Assembly: GCF_004402015.1 (NCBI RefSeq)
Contig: NZ_SOPW01000001.1
Coordinates: 124,001-188,000 of the forward strand
DNA: 64,000 nt
Direction: 5' to 3'
Source: Filobacillus milosensis
GTDB lineage: Bacteria; Bacillota; Bacilli; Bacillales; Alkalibacillaceae
A program made the position numbers and the translations under genes. Shown here one piece after another: positions 1 through 9,141 of the stretch (positions are counted from its first letter, which is position 1; each line of letters begins with the position of its first letter). The notes below the pieces were generated by a model. It made no database searches. It saw nothing but the letters and a program-made list of their open reading frames with translations, and was not told the DNA's origin.

Positions 1-657
1 TGGCTTAGCTGAGCCCAGCACAATTTTTATCTTTTCAGCTGTTGATTCACCGATGACCAACTCTTTTTCCTTTTTTATGTAATATCTGATTTGCTCATCA
101 ATTTCATCACCAGCTACTCGGATGGATTGACTCGTTACAATTCCACCTAAAGAGACAATTGCTACTTCAGTTGTTCCACCACCAATGTCTACGACCATAT
201 TTCCTGTCGCTTCCCAAACAGGTAAACCAGCCCCAATTGCTGCCGCAAATGGCTCAGATATAGGATATACATTCTTAACACCTGCTTGTTTAGTAGCATC
301 GATCACTGCACGTTCTTCAACCATGGTTATACCAGATGGTACACAAACCATAACATCAGGCTTTCCAAACCATGATTGAACATTAAGTTTTCCAATATAA
401 TATTTCATCATAGAAGATGTTGTATCGTAATCTGCAATGACACCATCTTTCATCGGTCTAATTATAGATAAAGACTCCGGTGTCTTTCCAATCATCTTTT
501 TTGCCTCATCACCAATCGCAGTAATTTCACCTGTCTGATTATTTATAGCGACTACTGAGGGCTCTCTTAAGACAATACCTTTTCCTTTAACAAATATTAA
601 CGTATTAGCAGTTCCTAAATCAATTCCAAAATCTTTGTTTAACAAAGATGAACCCAT
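1..657 (-). CDS. mreB: Rod shape-determining protein MreB (N-terminal part, cut by window edge)
   Basis: Actin-like ATPase that forms membrane-bound filaments guiding lateral cell-wall synthesis. The first 219 residues are visible and the reading frame runs off the left edge. The phosphate-1 motif GIDLGTANT (residues 11-19) and a later phosphate-2 segment [12 protein letters not shown] are clear, with the family signatures [11 protein letters not shown] and MVCVPSGIT. The start ATG at 655-657 follows an AGGAAGA-like site. Position beside radC matches the mreB locus of Bacillus rather than mbl or mreBH. Paralogs are similar, so the exact name rests partly on synteny. Confidence 0.95.
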   Translation of the reverse strand, partial: MGSSLLNKDFGIDLGTANTLIFVKGKGIVLREPSVVAINNQTGEITAIGDEAKKMIGKTPESLSIIRPMKDGVIADYDTTSSMMKYYIGKLNVQSWFGKPDVMVCVPSGITMVEERAVIDATKQAGVKNVYPISEPFAAAIGAGLPVWEATGNMVVDIGGGTTEVAIVSLGGIVTSQSIRVAGDEIDEQIRYYIKKEKELVIGESTAEKIKIVLGSAKP

Positions 658-727
658 TACAATCTTCCTCTCCGATGTCATTCATTTATACTTAAAATTA
701 TGTAATGGTATTAAAAAACATGAATAA

Positions 728-764
728 GCGCCACAACTTTACAAAAACTTTTGGCTGATGGCGC
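728..764 (-). terminator. Possible weak terminator after radC
   Basis: Six-base closing arms GCGCCA and TGGCGC surround a long, partly paired loop, and a T-rich stretch follows on the minus strand. It lies between radC and mreB. The stem is short, so read-through into mreB is likely. Confidence 0.35.
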
Positions 765-861
765 ATTCTATAATTCTATATTTTATTATACGAAAAAAAC
801 TAAAAAATAGATAGAGTTATCAATAGCAAAAATGTGGGATATTGTAACTATTTTAATTTGT

Positions 862-1551
862 TTACAAGTAACCTTTTTCTTTTAAAGATATAAACTTTTG
901 ATCTCCAATAACTAAGTGATCTAACAATTCGATACCTATTACTTTACCGGATTCTGATAACCTTTTTGTTACATGAATATCTTCATTAGAAGGCGCTGGG
1001 TCTCCAGAGGGGTGGTTATGTGCGCAAATAACTGAGGCAGCTGAACGCTTAATAGCTTCTTTAAATACTTCACGAGGGTGTACAATTGAAGAATTGAGAC
1101 TTCCAATAAAAATAGTCTGACGATGAATGACTTGGTTTTTAGTATCTAAGTAAAGTGCAACAAAATGCTCTTGTTTTAAATCCCTCATTTCTTCCATTAA
1201 AAAATTAGCACCATCCTCAGGACTTCTAATGGTGAATCGATCTCCTACTTTAAAAGAATGAAGCCGCTTCCCTAATTCAATTGCTGCCATTATTGAAACT
1301 GCCTTAGCTTCACCTATCCCTTTAATCATAGTTAATTCATTAATGGTAGCACCTTTTAATAGGGACAATCCCTCAAAATGCACTAGGACACGAGTTGCTA
1401 ATGATAATGCCGAAGTTCCTTTTGTGCCGCTTCCCATTAAAATAGCTATCAACTCTTGATTTGATAGTGCCTGAGGACCTGCTTGAATTAACCTTTCCCT
1501 TGGTCGGTCATCTTTTGGTACATCTTTAATAAAAATACTATCTGTGTTCAT
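862..1551 (-). CDS. radC: RadC family JAB1/MPN domain protein
   Basis: A 229-residue RadC (YsxA-type) protein. The N-terminal part holds a helix-hairpin-helix-like region (IKGIGEAKAVSI). The C-terminal JAMM metalloprotease-like motif is intact: H178, H180, S188 and D191 in HNHPSGDPAPSNED. The family was named for DNA repair in E. coli, but its real activity is unsettled. It is encoded just upstream of mreB, as in B. subtilis. The start at 1551 follows an AGGAG site. The maf gene usually found next to it in B. subtilis is not here. Confidence 0.93.
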   Translation of the reverse strand: MNTDSIFIKDVPKDDRPRERLIQAGPQALSNQELIAILMGSGTKGTSALSLATRVLVHFEGLSLLKGATINELTMIKGIGEAKAVSIMAAIELGKRLHSFKVGDRFTIRSPEDGANFLMEEMRDLKQEHFVALYLDTKNQVIHRQTIFIGSLNSSIVHPREVFKEAIKRSAASVICAHNHPSGDPAPSNEDIHVTKRLSESGKVIGIELLDHLVIGDQKFISLKEKGYL

Positions 1552-1625
1552 GGATTAACTCCTTTCAGCTAAACTTAATTAAAACACATTTATTTTACTC
1601 ATTAGAATTGTTTAACACAAAACAT

Positions 1626-1665
1626 AGAAAAACACGGTTCCCCCCTACTGAAACCGTGTTTTCTA
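1626..1665 (-). terminator. Terminator after spoIIB
   Basis: A 13-bp near-perfect stem (AACACGGTT paired with AACCGTGTT plus flanking A/T pairs) and a loop of about 12 bases lie 46 bases past the spoIIB stop. A/T tracts on both sides would let it work in either direction. Confidence 0.75.
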
Positions 1666-1710
1666 TATTGATTAATGGCTTTTATATACAAAAAAATGCT
1701 GATAAGTAAA

Positions 1711-2550
1711 TTAGTTTAGATTTGCGAAAAATAGATATAAATTTAATAAAGTATTTCTTTCATGAAATTGCTGTATATTTTCATTGGTTGTATTCTGGAA
1801 ATTAGTTAAGTTTTCTCGCATATTATTGATGTGGTCATTATTCTGATAAGACTCCTTCGTATCATTCAACCACTCTTGAGTCTGGTTCATCCAATTCCTA
1901 TTATTAGCAGAGTTTGAATACTCATTTAGAATTGTTAGTCCTTCATTTAACCAATTTTTCTCTTCATCACTAACGGCAACTGTAGAAGTGCTATAATTCC
2001 ATTTTTTATAAAAGAAATCTGTCATATATACTAAACCTTTAGATTCCAGAAAATTCGTAATTGATTCCTTTTCAATTTCAGAAGTAATTACATGACTAAT
2101 AACAAAAAACTGTCCACTTTGTTCTTGAACAACAGCTGGTATAGAATTCGGAATTAAAAGGGTCTCATTTAAATCATTGGCATTTTCTTCAGTAGAAAAC
2201 AAACCAAATTGTATGACTTCAAACGTATTACCCGGTAACTTTAACTCTCCTGTGCGAACTTCATCATTGGTTTGATCTTGCACTTCTTCGTCATCATCAA
2301 CACTTGTTACAGGAACAGCATCTGGTGTCAGGTCAGAGAAGAAATATATTAATCCTGCACCAAAAATCCCCCCCAATAAAACTGCCAATAGTATAGGTTT
2401 AACCATTTTTCCGAACATCGAACGACCACGAAAAGTTAATGAATAGGAATGTTGCTTGTTTTTTGGAGTCAGAAAGTTTTCTAAATCATGTTTTTTATTA
2501 TAATTGGATTGTTGATTCATAGTTACCCGAACTTTATTATGCTCGTCCAT
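1711..2550 (-). CDS. spoIIB: SpoIIB-like stage II sporulation protein with SPOR domain
   Basis: A 279-residue bitopic membrane protein: about 50 cytoplasmic residues rich in Asn and Lys, one transmembrane helix (about 50-71), an acidic linker, a SPOR-like domain (about 105-185), and an Asn/Gln-rich C-terminal tail. SpoIIB in B. subtilis localises the engulfment machinery at the sporulation septum and helps septal thinning. Sequence divergence is high in this family, so the call rests on topology, the SPOR-like segment and position between radC and folC. ATG start with an AAGGTGG site 7 bases upstream. It is probably expressed only during sporulation. Confidence 0.78.
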   Translation of the reverse strand: MDEHNKVRVTMNQQSNYNKKHDLENFLTPKNKQHSYSLTFRGRSMFGKMVKPILLAVLLGGIFGAGLIYFFSDLTPDAVPVTSVDDDEEVQDQTNDEVRTGELKLPGNTFEVIQFGLFSTEENANDLNETLLIPNSIPAVVQEQSGQFFVISHVITSEIEKESITNFLESKGLVYMTDFFYKKWNYSTSTVAVSDEEKNWLNEGLTILNEYSNSANNRNWMNQTQEWLNDTKESYQNNDHINNMRENLTNFQNTTNENIQQFHERNTLLNLYLFFANLN

Positions 2551-2650
2551 TTTCTAACCACCTTACCTTAAGATGGTTAGAGTTTATCATAGAGTCGGTG
2601 CAAAATTAGCCAAAAATTGTCATAGTCATTCGACAAATTTAAACTAATAA

Positions 2651-2701
2651 TAAAATGCCTTAACTTACAAATAATCTTAAAAGTAAGTTAAAGGCATTTT
2701 C
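2651..2701 (-). terminator. Terminator after the GGDEF gene
   Basis: Arms AAAATGCCT...TAACTTAC and GTAAGTTAAAGGCATTTT form a long stem of about 17 bp directly after the cyclase stop codon. It separates this gene from spoIIB. Confidence 0.8.
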
Positions 2702-2712
2702 TCTACTTAATA

Positions 2713-4431
2713 TTAAACTGATAATGAAGCTACTTTATTTTTACCATTGCGTTTTGCTCCAACATACATTGAGCGATCCGCATTACGAATTAATTCTTGT
2801 GGAGATTCACACTGGTTCGGGTATGTCGCTACACCAATACTTGCTGTTACATTAATTTCCTGAACTTCCACATTTCCATTAATGTGTTTGTAGAGAACGA
2901 AAGGTTCCTTTGCAATGGCTTCTCTAATATCTTCAGCTAATTGGACGACTTCTTCATGAGGCATGTTTTTTACAAGTATGGTAAACTCCTCACCACCATA
3001 ACGCGCAATAATACCATATTGCCCGAAATAATCAACTAAGCGTTTAGATAATTCAGTGAGAACTTCGTTACCAGATTCATGACCATAATTATCATTAATT
3101 GCTTTAAAAGAATCTAAATCCAAAATAATAACAGATAGAATTTCTGATAAGCCTTTAGCTTCTAAATCTGATGCATATCCATCTAAATACTCTATAAAGT
3201 AACGATAATTATATAGGTTGGTTAACTGATCACGTTGCATACGGGTTTTAGCTGCCTCATAGTGTCGGGCATTTTCTATAGCTACAGATAAGAAGTTAGC
3301 TAGAATTTCTAACAACATTAAATGATATTTTTCATAAGCATTAATTTCATGTGATGCAACAGACAGAACACCTACAATTTTATTATTTCTTAAAATTGGA
3401 ACACCTATTACACAGTTAACACCTGCAGCTAACTCATGATTGTACAGGTCATTAATATCTTTTTTTCGAGTTAACATGATACTCTTCTCTTCATCGTAAA
3501 CTTTTCCTGCAAAGCCTTCTCCACGATATAATTTATAATCTTTTTTAATTTGAGTGCCTTGATGATCCATGTAACGAATCAAACTCATTGAGTTCGATTC
3601 TGTTGTGATATCAAATACATATATATGTGATGTAGGAATTAACTTCTCAATTTCTGATAAGAATGTATCTAAAACACTTTTTACATTTAAACTCTTTGAT
3701 AATTCGTGTCCGATTTCACTTGTTGTATGTAAAAATTTATTAATTCGTTGTGTCTTATGATAATAAGAAAATACAATCGAAAGTAAAATAAATGGAATAC
3801 CCACGAGAAATACCGCTACAGCTTCAATTTGAACGTACATTAGATATAACACTATACCCAGTGGGAAGACAAGTAAGTTTAAGCCTGTATCGATAAGTAA
3901 ACTTTTGGGAAAGGCAAAGAACTTTTGTCCATTCAAATAGGTTTGAAAAACTGATAAGCAAAATTGATTAACTAAAATGGATGTTAATATATATCCAACA
4001 ATAGGTACAATTTGCTCAAAAGAATTGAACATTAACTCCCCATGCGTCCCACCCAAAGCATAATATACACCTGCAGATGCAAGTGAGACAATTATAAACA
4101 TCGTTGAATTAGTTGCAATTCTGTATGCTTCATCCTTTTTTAACTTAGTCACGACAAACATCGGTATAAACATTATTTGGGATAGTACGACTTCAACAAA
4201 CAGCCCAAAATATAGGAATGCGGCTAAGCTAATTCCATTCACGAATAAAACAGTAATAGTGCCAACTTTAACAGGGAAAATTGCTACCGCACTAATGACA
4301 ATCGCAAAGGCCAATAAATCAACCCAATGTTCCGTTAAGTCTGGACTGAATTCTAAATATAGGTATACCATGGTTGCCGGAAAAACAAGTAACCATATTA
4401 ACCATACTGTTATTACTTTAGATCTTGCCAT
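2713..4431 (-). CDS. Membrane-bound GAF-GGDEF diguanylate cyclase
   Basis: A 572-residue predicted cyclic-di-GMP synthase. Six or more hydrophobic helices fill residues 1-225, a GAF-like sensor domain follows (about 235-395), and a GGDEF domain lies at about 400-570. The active-site loop RYGGEEF (GGEEF at 479-483) is intact. The upstream inhibitory I-site, normally RxxD eight residues before the R of this loop, reads GQYG, so product feedback is probably absent. Start ATG has an AAGGGG site 9 bases upstream. It sits where comC lies in B. subtilis, between folC and spoIIB, with its own terminator. The sensed signal is unknown. It may feed the cyclic-di-GMP riboswitch at 26972-27071. Confidence 0.9.
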   Translation of the reverse strand: MARSKVITVWLIWLLVFPATMVYLYLEFSPDLTEHWVDLLAFAIVISAVAIFPVKVGTITVLFVNGISLAAFLYFGLFVEVVLSQIMFIPMFVVTKLKKDEAYRIATNSTMFIIVSLASAGVYYALGGTHGELMFNSFEQIVPIVGYILTSILVNQFCLSVFQTYLNGQKFFAFPKSLLIDTGLNLLVFPLGIVLYLMYVQIEAVAVFLVGIPFILLSIVFSYYHKTQRINKFLHTTSEIGHELSKSLNVKSVLDTFLSEIEKLIPTSHIYVFDITTESNSMSLIRYMDHQGTQIKKDYKLYRGEGFAGKVYDEEKSIMLTRKKDINDLYNHELAAGVNCVIGVPILRNNKIVGVLSVASHEINAYEKYHLMLLEILANFLSVAIENARHYEAAKTRMQRDQLTNLYNYRYFIEYLDGYASDLEAKGLSEILSVIILDLDSFKAINDNYGHESGNEVLTELSKRLVDYFGQYGIIARYGGEEFTILVKNMPHEEVVQLAEDIREAIAKEPFVLYKHINGNVEVQEINVTASIGVATYPNQCESPQELIRNADRSMYVGAKRNGKNKVASLSV

Positions 4432-4450
4432 AGAAATACCCCTTCATCTC

Positions 4451-5755
4451 TTAATTCGTCTCACTATTAGTTCGGGTTAAGAAATCTCTGACCTCTGATA
4501 TAAAATATAAAGAACCTGTAATTATTAAAACACGATCTGTTTTTCCGCTATCAATAAAGTTTTGAATAGTTTGTTTCCAATTTTCTGAAACTATTATACC
4601 GTAATTGTCAGCATAAGGTAATAGTTCTTTATACCTATAACTTCTGAAAAAGTTAAATGTTGCTATCGTTATGTTCTCAAAATTCTCTTGCAGTGTCTGC
4701 AACATAGGTATAATCGGTTTATTCTTTAAAATTGACAATAAAATATGAACGTCTTCATTTGAGTACCGTTGTTCAATCGTATTGACCAAGGTACATATCG
4801 CCTCTAAATTATGGGCTCCATCTAGTATTATTGTTGGATTGGTGTGAATAATTTCGAATCGTCCAATCCACTTTGTTTTCTCTATACCTTCTATAATTTT
4901 CTCTATCGACAAAGAAAATCCCTCTATTTCGGATATTTTTTTTATACTGTATATGGCTATTGTTGCATTTTCTATTTGATGTTTGCCGCTCATACTTAAT
5001 TTAATATTATCTATTTGTAAATCCGAAGTTACAAATGTAAATATTTCTCCTTGCTTACGACTTGCTACCCAACTATAATGATAGTCTTCATGTAAACGAT
5101 ATAATGGACTTCTTTTGGAGGCTGCCTGTTCTTTAATAACTTGAAAAGCTTCATTTTCTAATACATTTGTAATGACTGGAGCTTCAGATTTAATAATACC
5201 TGCTTTTTCATATGAAATTTCTTCAAGCGTATCACCAAGTATATCCGTATGATCATAACCAATCATTGTAATAAGTGACAGTATTGGATTGATCACATTG
5301 GTAGAATCTAATCTGCCTCCTAGTCCGACTTCAAAAATAGCATAATCTACAGCTGAGTCATAAAAAAATTTCAAAGCTATAACCGTGATTAATTCGAACT
5401 CAGTCGGTCTTCCTAACTCTGTATTGCCTAATCGATCACTTAGTGGTTGAAGTAGTTCTACATACTTAACTAATTGACTCCCAGAAATGGGCTGTCCGTT
5501 TATACTAATTCGCTCATTAAAAATCTCAATATAAGGCGAAGTAAATGTACCCACTGTAAAACCATGCATTTCTAGAATATTTCGCATGTAAGATACAGTT
5601 GACCCTTTGCCATTAGTTCCTGCCACGTGAAGAAGTTTTAGTTGATTTTCAGGGTGATCCAAGTTCTCTAATAACCACTCTACTCGTTTTAAGCCTGGCT
5701 TAATCCCAAATTTTAATTGATCATGTATCCAGTTAATGGCTTGTTGTTCATTCAT
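4451..5755 (-). CDS. folC: Folylpolyglutamate synthase / dihydrofolate synthase
   Basis: A 434-residue Mur-ligase-family enzyme that adds glutamate to folates in an ATP-dependent step, keeping them in the cell and fit for folate enzymes. The P-loop GTNGKGS is at residues 46-52. Further family marks are TSPYIEIFNERI, EVGLGGRLDSTNVI and the C-terminal ligand-binding DGAHN. It follows valS on the same strand, as in B. subtilis, with a 50-base gap that contains a hairpin. The stop precedes the GGDEF start by only about 20 bases, so the two are likely co-transcribed. Confidence 0.95.
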   Translation of the reverse strand: MNEQQAINWIHDQLKFGIKPGLKRVEWLLENLDHPENQLKLLHVAGTNGKGSTVSYMRNILEMHGFTVGTFTSPYIEIFNERISINGQPISGSQLVKYVELLQPLSDRLGNTELGRPTEFELITVIALKFFYDSAVDYAIFEVGLGGRLDSTNVINPILSLITMIGYDHTDILGDTLEEISYEKAGIIKSEAPVITNVLENEAFQVIKEQAASKRSPLYRLHEDYHYSWVASRKQGEIFTFVTSDLQIDNIKLSMSGKHQIENATIAIYSIKKISEIEGFSLSIEKIIEGIEKTKWIGRFEIIHTNPTIILDGAHNLEAICTLVNTIEQRYSNEDVHILLSILKNKPIIPMLQTLQENFENITIATFNFFRSYRYKELLPYADNYGIIVSENWKQTIQNFIDSGKTDRVLIITGSLYFISEVRDFLTRTNSETN

Positions 5756-5773
5756 AATAATCCCTCATATAAT

Positions 5774-5800
5774 AATTGCCTGCCCTAAAGGCAGGCAATT
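5774..5800 (-). terminator. Hairpin between valS and folC
   Basis: Perfect 11-bp inverted repeat (AATTGCCTGCC and its complement) with a 5-base loop. The following T tract is interrupted (ATTATTAT), so it may only partly terminate valS transcription and let folC be read. Confidence 0.65.
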
Positions 5801-5805
5801 GATAT

Positions 5806-8448
5806 TTATCCTTCTAATTCTTTAATTCGTTCTTCTACTAATCGCTGTTTTTCCAGATAGTCTTTTTCTTTGTCTCGTTCTTCCTGTACAACATGTTCTG
5901 GTGCTTTACTTACAAAGTTTTCATTAGATAGTTTCTTTTGAACCCGATCGACTTCCTTGTTCCATTTATCTAACTCTTGTTTTAATCGATCAATTTCAGC
6001 ATCGATATCAATTAAACCTTCAAGTGGGAAGAAAATTTCCGCACCGGTAACTACTGCACTTTTTGCCTGCTCTGGTACTGAAACATCTGTTTCAATTATA
6101 AGTTCCTCAGGATTACAGAAACGATCTAAGTATACTCTATTATTTTTAAGTTCATTAACAACTGAATCATCATTAGGTTTAATCATAATTTTAATTTCCT
6201 TAGACATAGGTGTATCCACTTCAGATCGTACATTTCTAACAGCACGAATGATTGAAACTAATCGCTGCATTTCTTTTGATGACTGTTCATTATTGTATTC
6301 ACTACGAACCTCTGGCCAAGATGCTTCAACAATAGACTCGCCCTCATGTGGAATGTGCTGCCATATTTCCTCGGTAATGAACGGCATAAACGGATGTAAC
6401 ATTCTTAAAATGCTATCTAAAGTCACAACTAGCACTGAGCGAGTTGTCTGTTTAGCCTCTTCATCTTCACCGTATAATGGTAGCTTAGCCATTTCAATAT
6501 ACCAATCACAGAACTCATCCCAAATGAAGTTATATAAATGTCTTCCAGCTTCACCAAAGTCATAGCGATCAATATTACGAGTAACATTTTCAATCGTTTC
6601 ATTTAGTCGAGTTAGAATCCATTCATCAGCTAATGATTTATCTTTTGACAAATCAATATCTTCATATTTCAAATCCTCTAAATTCATAATTACAAATCGT
6701 GAAGCATTCCAAATCTTATTGGCGAAGTTCCAAGTTGATTCAACTTTTTCCCAATGGAAACGTAAGTCTTGACCAGGCGAAGAGCCTGTCGCCAAGAAGT
6801 AACGTAGAGAATCCGCTCCGTATTGGTCGATTACATCCATCGGGTCAACACCATTACCAAGTGATTTACTCATCTTACGTCCTTGTGCATCACGTACTAA
6901 ACCATGCATAATAACATCTTTAAACGGACGACGGTTTGTAAATTCCTTAGACTGAAAGACCATTCGTGCTACCCAGAAGAAGATAATATCGTAACCAGTT
7001 ACTAGTGCATCTGTTGGGAAATAACGTTTAAAATCTTCACTTTCTTCATCTGGCCAACCCATGGTAGAAAAAGGCCATAATGCAGATGAAAACCATGTAT
7101 CTAAAACGTCTTCATCTTGCTCCCAATTCTCTAAATCTTCAGGCGCTTCCCTTCCAACGTAAACTTCTCCAGTTTCTTTATTATACCAAGCTGGAATACG
7201 ATGTCCCCACCACAATTGACGGGAAATACACCAATCTCGGATGTTTTCCATCCAGTTTAAATAAGTGTTCTCGAAACGTTCAGGAACAAAATTTACTTTG
7301 TCCTCAGATTTTTGTAGATTTACAGCTTCTTCAGCAAGGGGCTCCATTTTTACGAACCATTGAGTTGATAGATAAGGTTCAACAACTGCTCCACTTCGTT
7401 CAGAATGACCAACAGAATGATGATGCTCTTCAATTTTGAATAAGACGCCTTCATCCTGTAAGTCTTTAACTAGTTGTTTACGGCATTCAAAACGATCTAA
7501 ACCTTGATATTTATCAGCATTTTCATTCATTGAACCATCTTCATTCATAACTAATATACGCTCTAAGTTATGACGGTTACCAATTTCAAAATCATTTGGG
7601 TCATGGGCTGGTGTAATTTTAACAGCACCAGATCCAAACTCCATGTCTACATAATCATCAGCTACAATTTCAATTTCACGACCTACAATTGGTAGTGTAA
7701 CCTTTTTACCTATTAAATGCTTATAACGCTCATCTTTAGGATGAACAGCAACAGCTGTATCGCCTAGCATTGTTTCAGGTCGAGTCGTTGCAATTTCAAT
7801 ATGCCCTGATCCATCTGTTAAAGGGTACTTCATATGATAAAATGCACCATTTACATCATCATAAATAACTTCAATATCTGATAATGCAGTTTGGGTACTA
7901 GGGTCCCAGTTGATGATATACTCGCCTCGGTAAATTAATCCTTTTTCATAAAGCGTAACAAATACTTCTTTAACTGCATTTGATAACCCTTCATCCAAGG
8001 TAAAACGTTCCCTTGAATAGTCTAAGCCAAGACCTAACTTTTCCCACTGCTGACGGATGAATGAAGCGTATTCCTCTTTCCATTCCCATGAACGCTCCAG
8101 GAACTTCTCACGTCCTAAGTCATAACGGCTTACGCCTTCTTCTTTAAGCTTACCTTCAACTTTAGCCTGAGTTGCAATACCCGCATGGTCCATCCCAGGT
8201 AACCATAGAACATCGTATCCACGCATACGTTTATAACGCGTAATAATATCTTGTAATGTCGTATCCCAAGCATGACCTAAGTGAAGTCGTCCCGTAACAT
8301 TGGGTGGTGGAATAACAACCGTGAACGGTTCCTTCGAATGATCATCTTTTGCTTCGAAAAATTTCCCATCCACCCAGAAGTTGTAACGATCCTTCTCTAC
8401 TTCTTGTGGATGATACTTTGGCGCCATTGAAGTATTTTGGTCTGCCAT
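5806..8448 (-). CDS. valS: Valyl-tRNA synthetase
   Basis: An 880-residue class Ia synthetase that charges tRNA-Val and edits misactivated threonine. The HIGH motif is HLGH (56-59) in [13 protein letters not shown]. The KMSKS motif is exact ([14 protein letters not shown], about residue 525). The editing domain lies between, and the C-terminal 60-70 residues form the coiled-coil arm typical of bacterial ValRS. Start ATG has GGAGG 7 bases upstream. Expression is expected to be controlled by the T-box leader directly upstream. Confidence 0.97.
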   Translation of the reverse strand: MADQNTSMAPKYHPQEVEKDRYNFWVDGKFFEAKDDHSKEPFTVVIPPPNVTGRLHLGHAWDTTLQDIITRYKRMRGYDVLWLPGMDHAGIATQAKVEGKLKEEGVSRYDLGREKFLERSWEWKEEYASFIRQQWEKLGLGLDYSRERFTLDEGLSNAVKEVFVTLYEKGLIYRGEYIINWDPSTQTALSDIEVIYDDVNGAFYHMKYPLTDGSGHIEIATTRPETMLGDTAVAVHPKDERYKHLIGKKVTLPIVGREIEIVADDYVDMEFGSGAVKITPAHDPNDFEIGNRHNLERILVMNEDGSMNENADKYQGLDRFECRKQLVKDLQDEGVLFKIEEHHHSVGHSERSGAVVEPYLSTQWFVKMEPLAEEAVNLQKSEDKVNFVPERFENTYLNWMENIRDWCISRQLWWGHRIPAWYNKETGEVYVGREAPEDLENWEQDEDVLDTWFSSALWPFSTMGWPDEESEDFKRYFPTDALVTGYDIIFFWVARMVFQSKEFTNRRPFKDVIMHGLVRDAQGRKMSKSLGNGVDPMDVIDQYGADSLRYFLATGSSPGQDLRFHWEKVESTWNFANKIWNASRFVIMNLEDLKYEDIDLSKDKSLADEWILTRLNETIENVTRNIDRYDFGEAGRHLYNFIWDEFCDWYIEMAKLPLYGEDEEAKQTTRSVLVVTLDSILRMLHPFMPFITEEIWQHIPHEGESIVEASWPEVRSEYNNEQSSKEMQRLVSIIRAVRNVRSEVDTPMSKEIKIMIKPNDDSVVNELKNNRVYLDRFCNPEELIIETDVSVPEQAKSAVVTGAEIFFPLEGLIDIDAEIDRLKQELDKWNKEVDRVQKKLSNENFVSKAPEHVVQEERDKEKDYLEKQRLVEERIKELEG

Positions 8449-8479
8449 ATAATTCCCTCCTAAAATTCTTTATAAAAAT

Positions 8480-8740
8480 AAAAAAATCTTTTCATCCTTA
8501 AAAAAGGACGAAAAGATTTACTTTCGCGGTACCACCTTTGTTCACAAACTAATATAGTTTGCGCACCTCAATAAATTAACGGTTTTCCCGGATTCATCTA
8601 CTATCAGTTCAATGAATCTGCGTATTCAGAGCGACCTTCCAAGCTTTCACACCGAGGAAACTTTCAGCAAATGTTTCCCTCTCTGTCGGAATCTAACCTG
8701 TACTCTTCTCTTTCAAAGCATTTATAACAGTATAAGGTTT
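8480..8740 (-). promoter_or_regulatory. T-box leader of valS
   Basis: The transcribed strand carries the T-box core GGTGGTACCGCG (8524-8537), followed by a 14-bp terminator stem (8484-8497 with 8506-8519) and a T run. Stem I with an AGAGAGGGAA / AGTTTCCTC pairing lies upstream. By alignment with the other two T-boxes here, the specifier is GTC (Val) at 8633-8635, before CTCT. Uncharged tRNA-Val is expected to stabilise the antiterminator and allow valS to be read. Confidence 0.93.
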
Positions 8741-8748
8741 TGATTATT

Positions 8749-8778
8749 ATTCTATACGTATTTTACTGAATAAGTCAA
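8749..8778 (-). promoter_or_regulatory. Predicted sigma-A promoter of valS
   Basis: TTGACT (8773-8778) and TAGAAT (8749-8754) are separated by 18 bases on the minus strand, just upstream of the T-box leader. Confidence 0.6.
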
Positions 8779-8859
8779 TTATTTTCAATAAAAATATGCG
8801 ATTAATATTTTATTTCTAAGGTAAATATCAGAAGGTAGTATATGACATCCTAAAAATAT

Positions 8860-8887
8860 AAAAAGGCAGGCACACGCCCACCTTTTT
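8860..8887 (-). terminator. Terminator downstream of spoVID, antisense side of the small membrane gene
   Basis: Arms AAAAAGG..GGC and GCC..CCTTTTT with an ACAC loop. A/T tracts flank both sides. On the minus strand it would end the hem-spoVID transcript after it has crossed the small gene at 8949-9137 in antisense. On the plus strand it precedes that gene. Confidence 0.55.
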
Positions 8888-8948
8888 GGCTATTATTAAA
8901 CACATTTTATCTTCCTCCTCATATTGTGTAATAGAGAGGAGGAGACTA

Positions 8949-9137
8949 ATGGCTAGGTATTACCGATATCGCTTACCACCTTGGGCAAGGCATTGTATAT
9001 TTGTCATCGAAAAATGCACGTTACCCATCATGATCTTTCAATTAATTCGTACTCTTTTATGGCCTACTACACTTGATGTGTTTTTAGCTGGCTTTTTAGT
9101 TGGTGTATATATAGCCTTTTACTTAGAATGGATTTAA
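8949..9137 (+). CDS. Small membrane protein of unknown function (62 aa)
   Basis: A short plus-strand gene with a very strong ribosome site (GAGGAGGAG, 5-7 bases before ATG at 8949). A longer frame from 8886 lacks such a site. The product begins with a basic, aromatic segment (MARYYRYRLPPWARH) and has two hydrophobic stretches (about residues 17-35 and 42-60) ending in EWI. I do not recognise the family. It is convergent with spoVID, the stops being 4 bases apart, and sits where ysxE lies in B. subtilis. Small basic two-helix proteins near spore coat genes can be sporulation proteins, but that is a guess. Confidence 0.7.
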   Translation: MARYYRYRLPPWARHCIFVIEKCTLPIMIFQLIRTLLWPTTLDVFLAGFLVGVYIAFYLEWI

Positions 9138-9141
9138 CACT

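Noticed and set aside
5957-6565. 202-codon plus-strand frame inside valS
   Set aside because: It is fully antisense to an intact, well-conserved valS, has no ribosome site and shows no protein-like motif.
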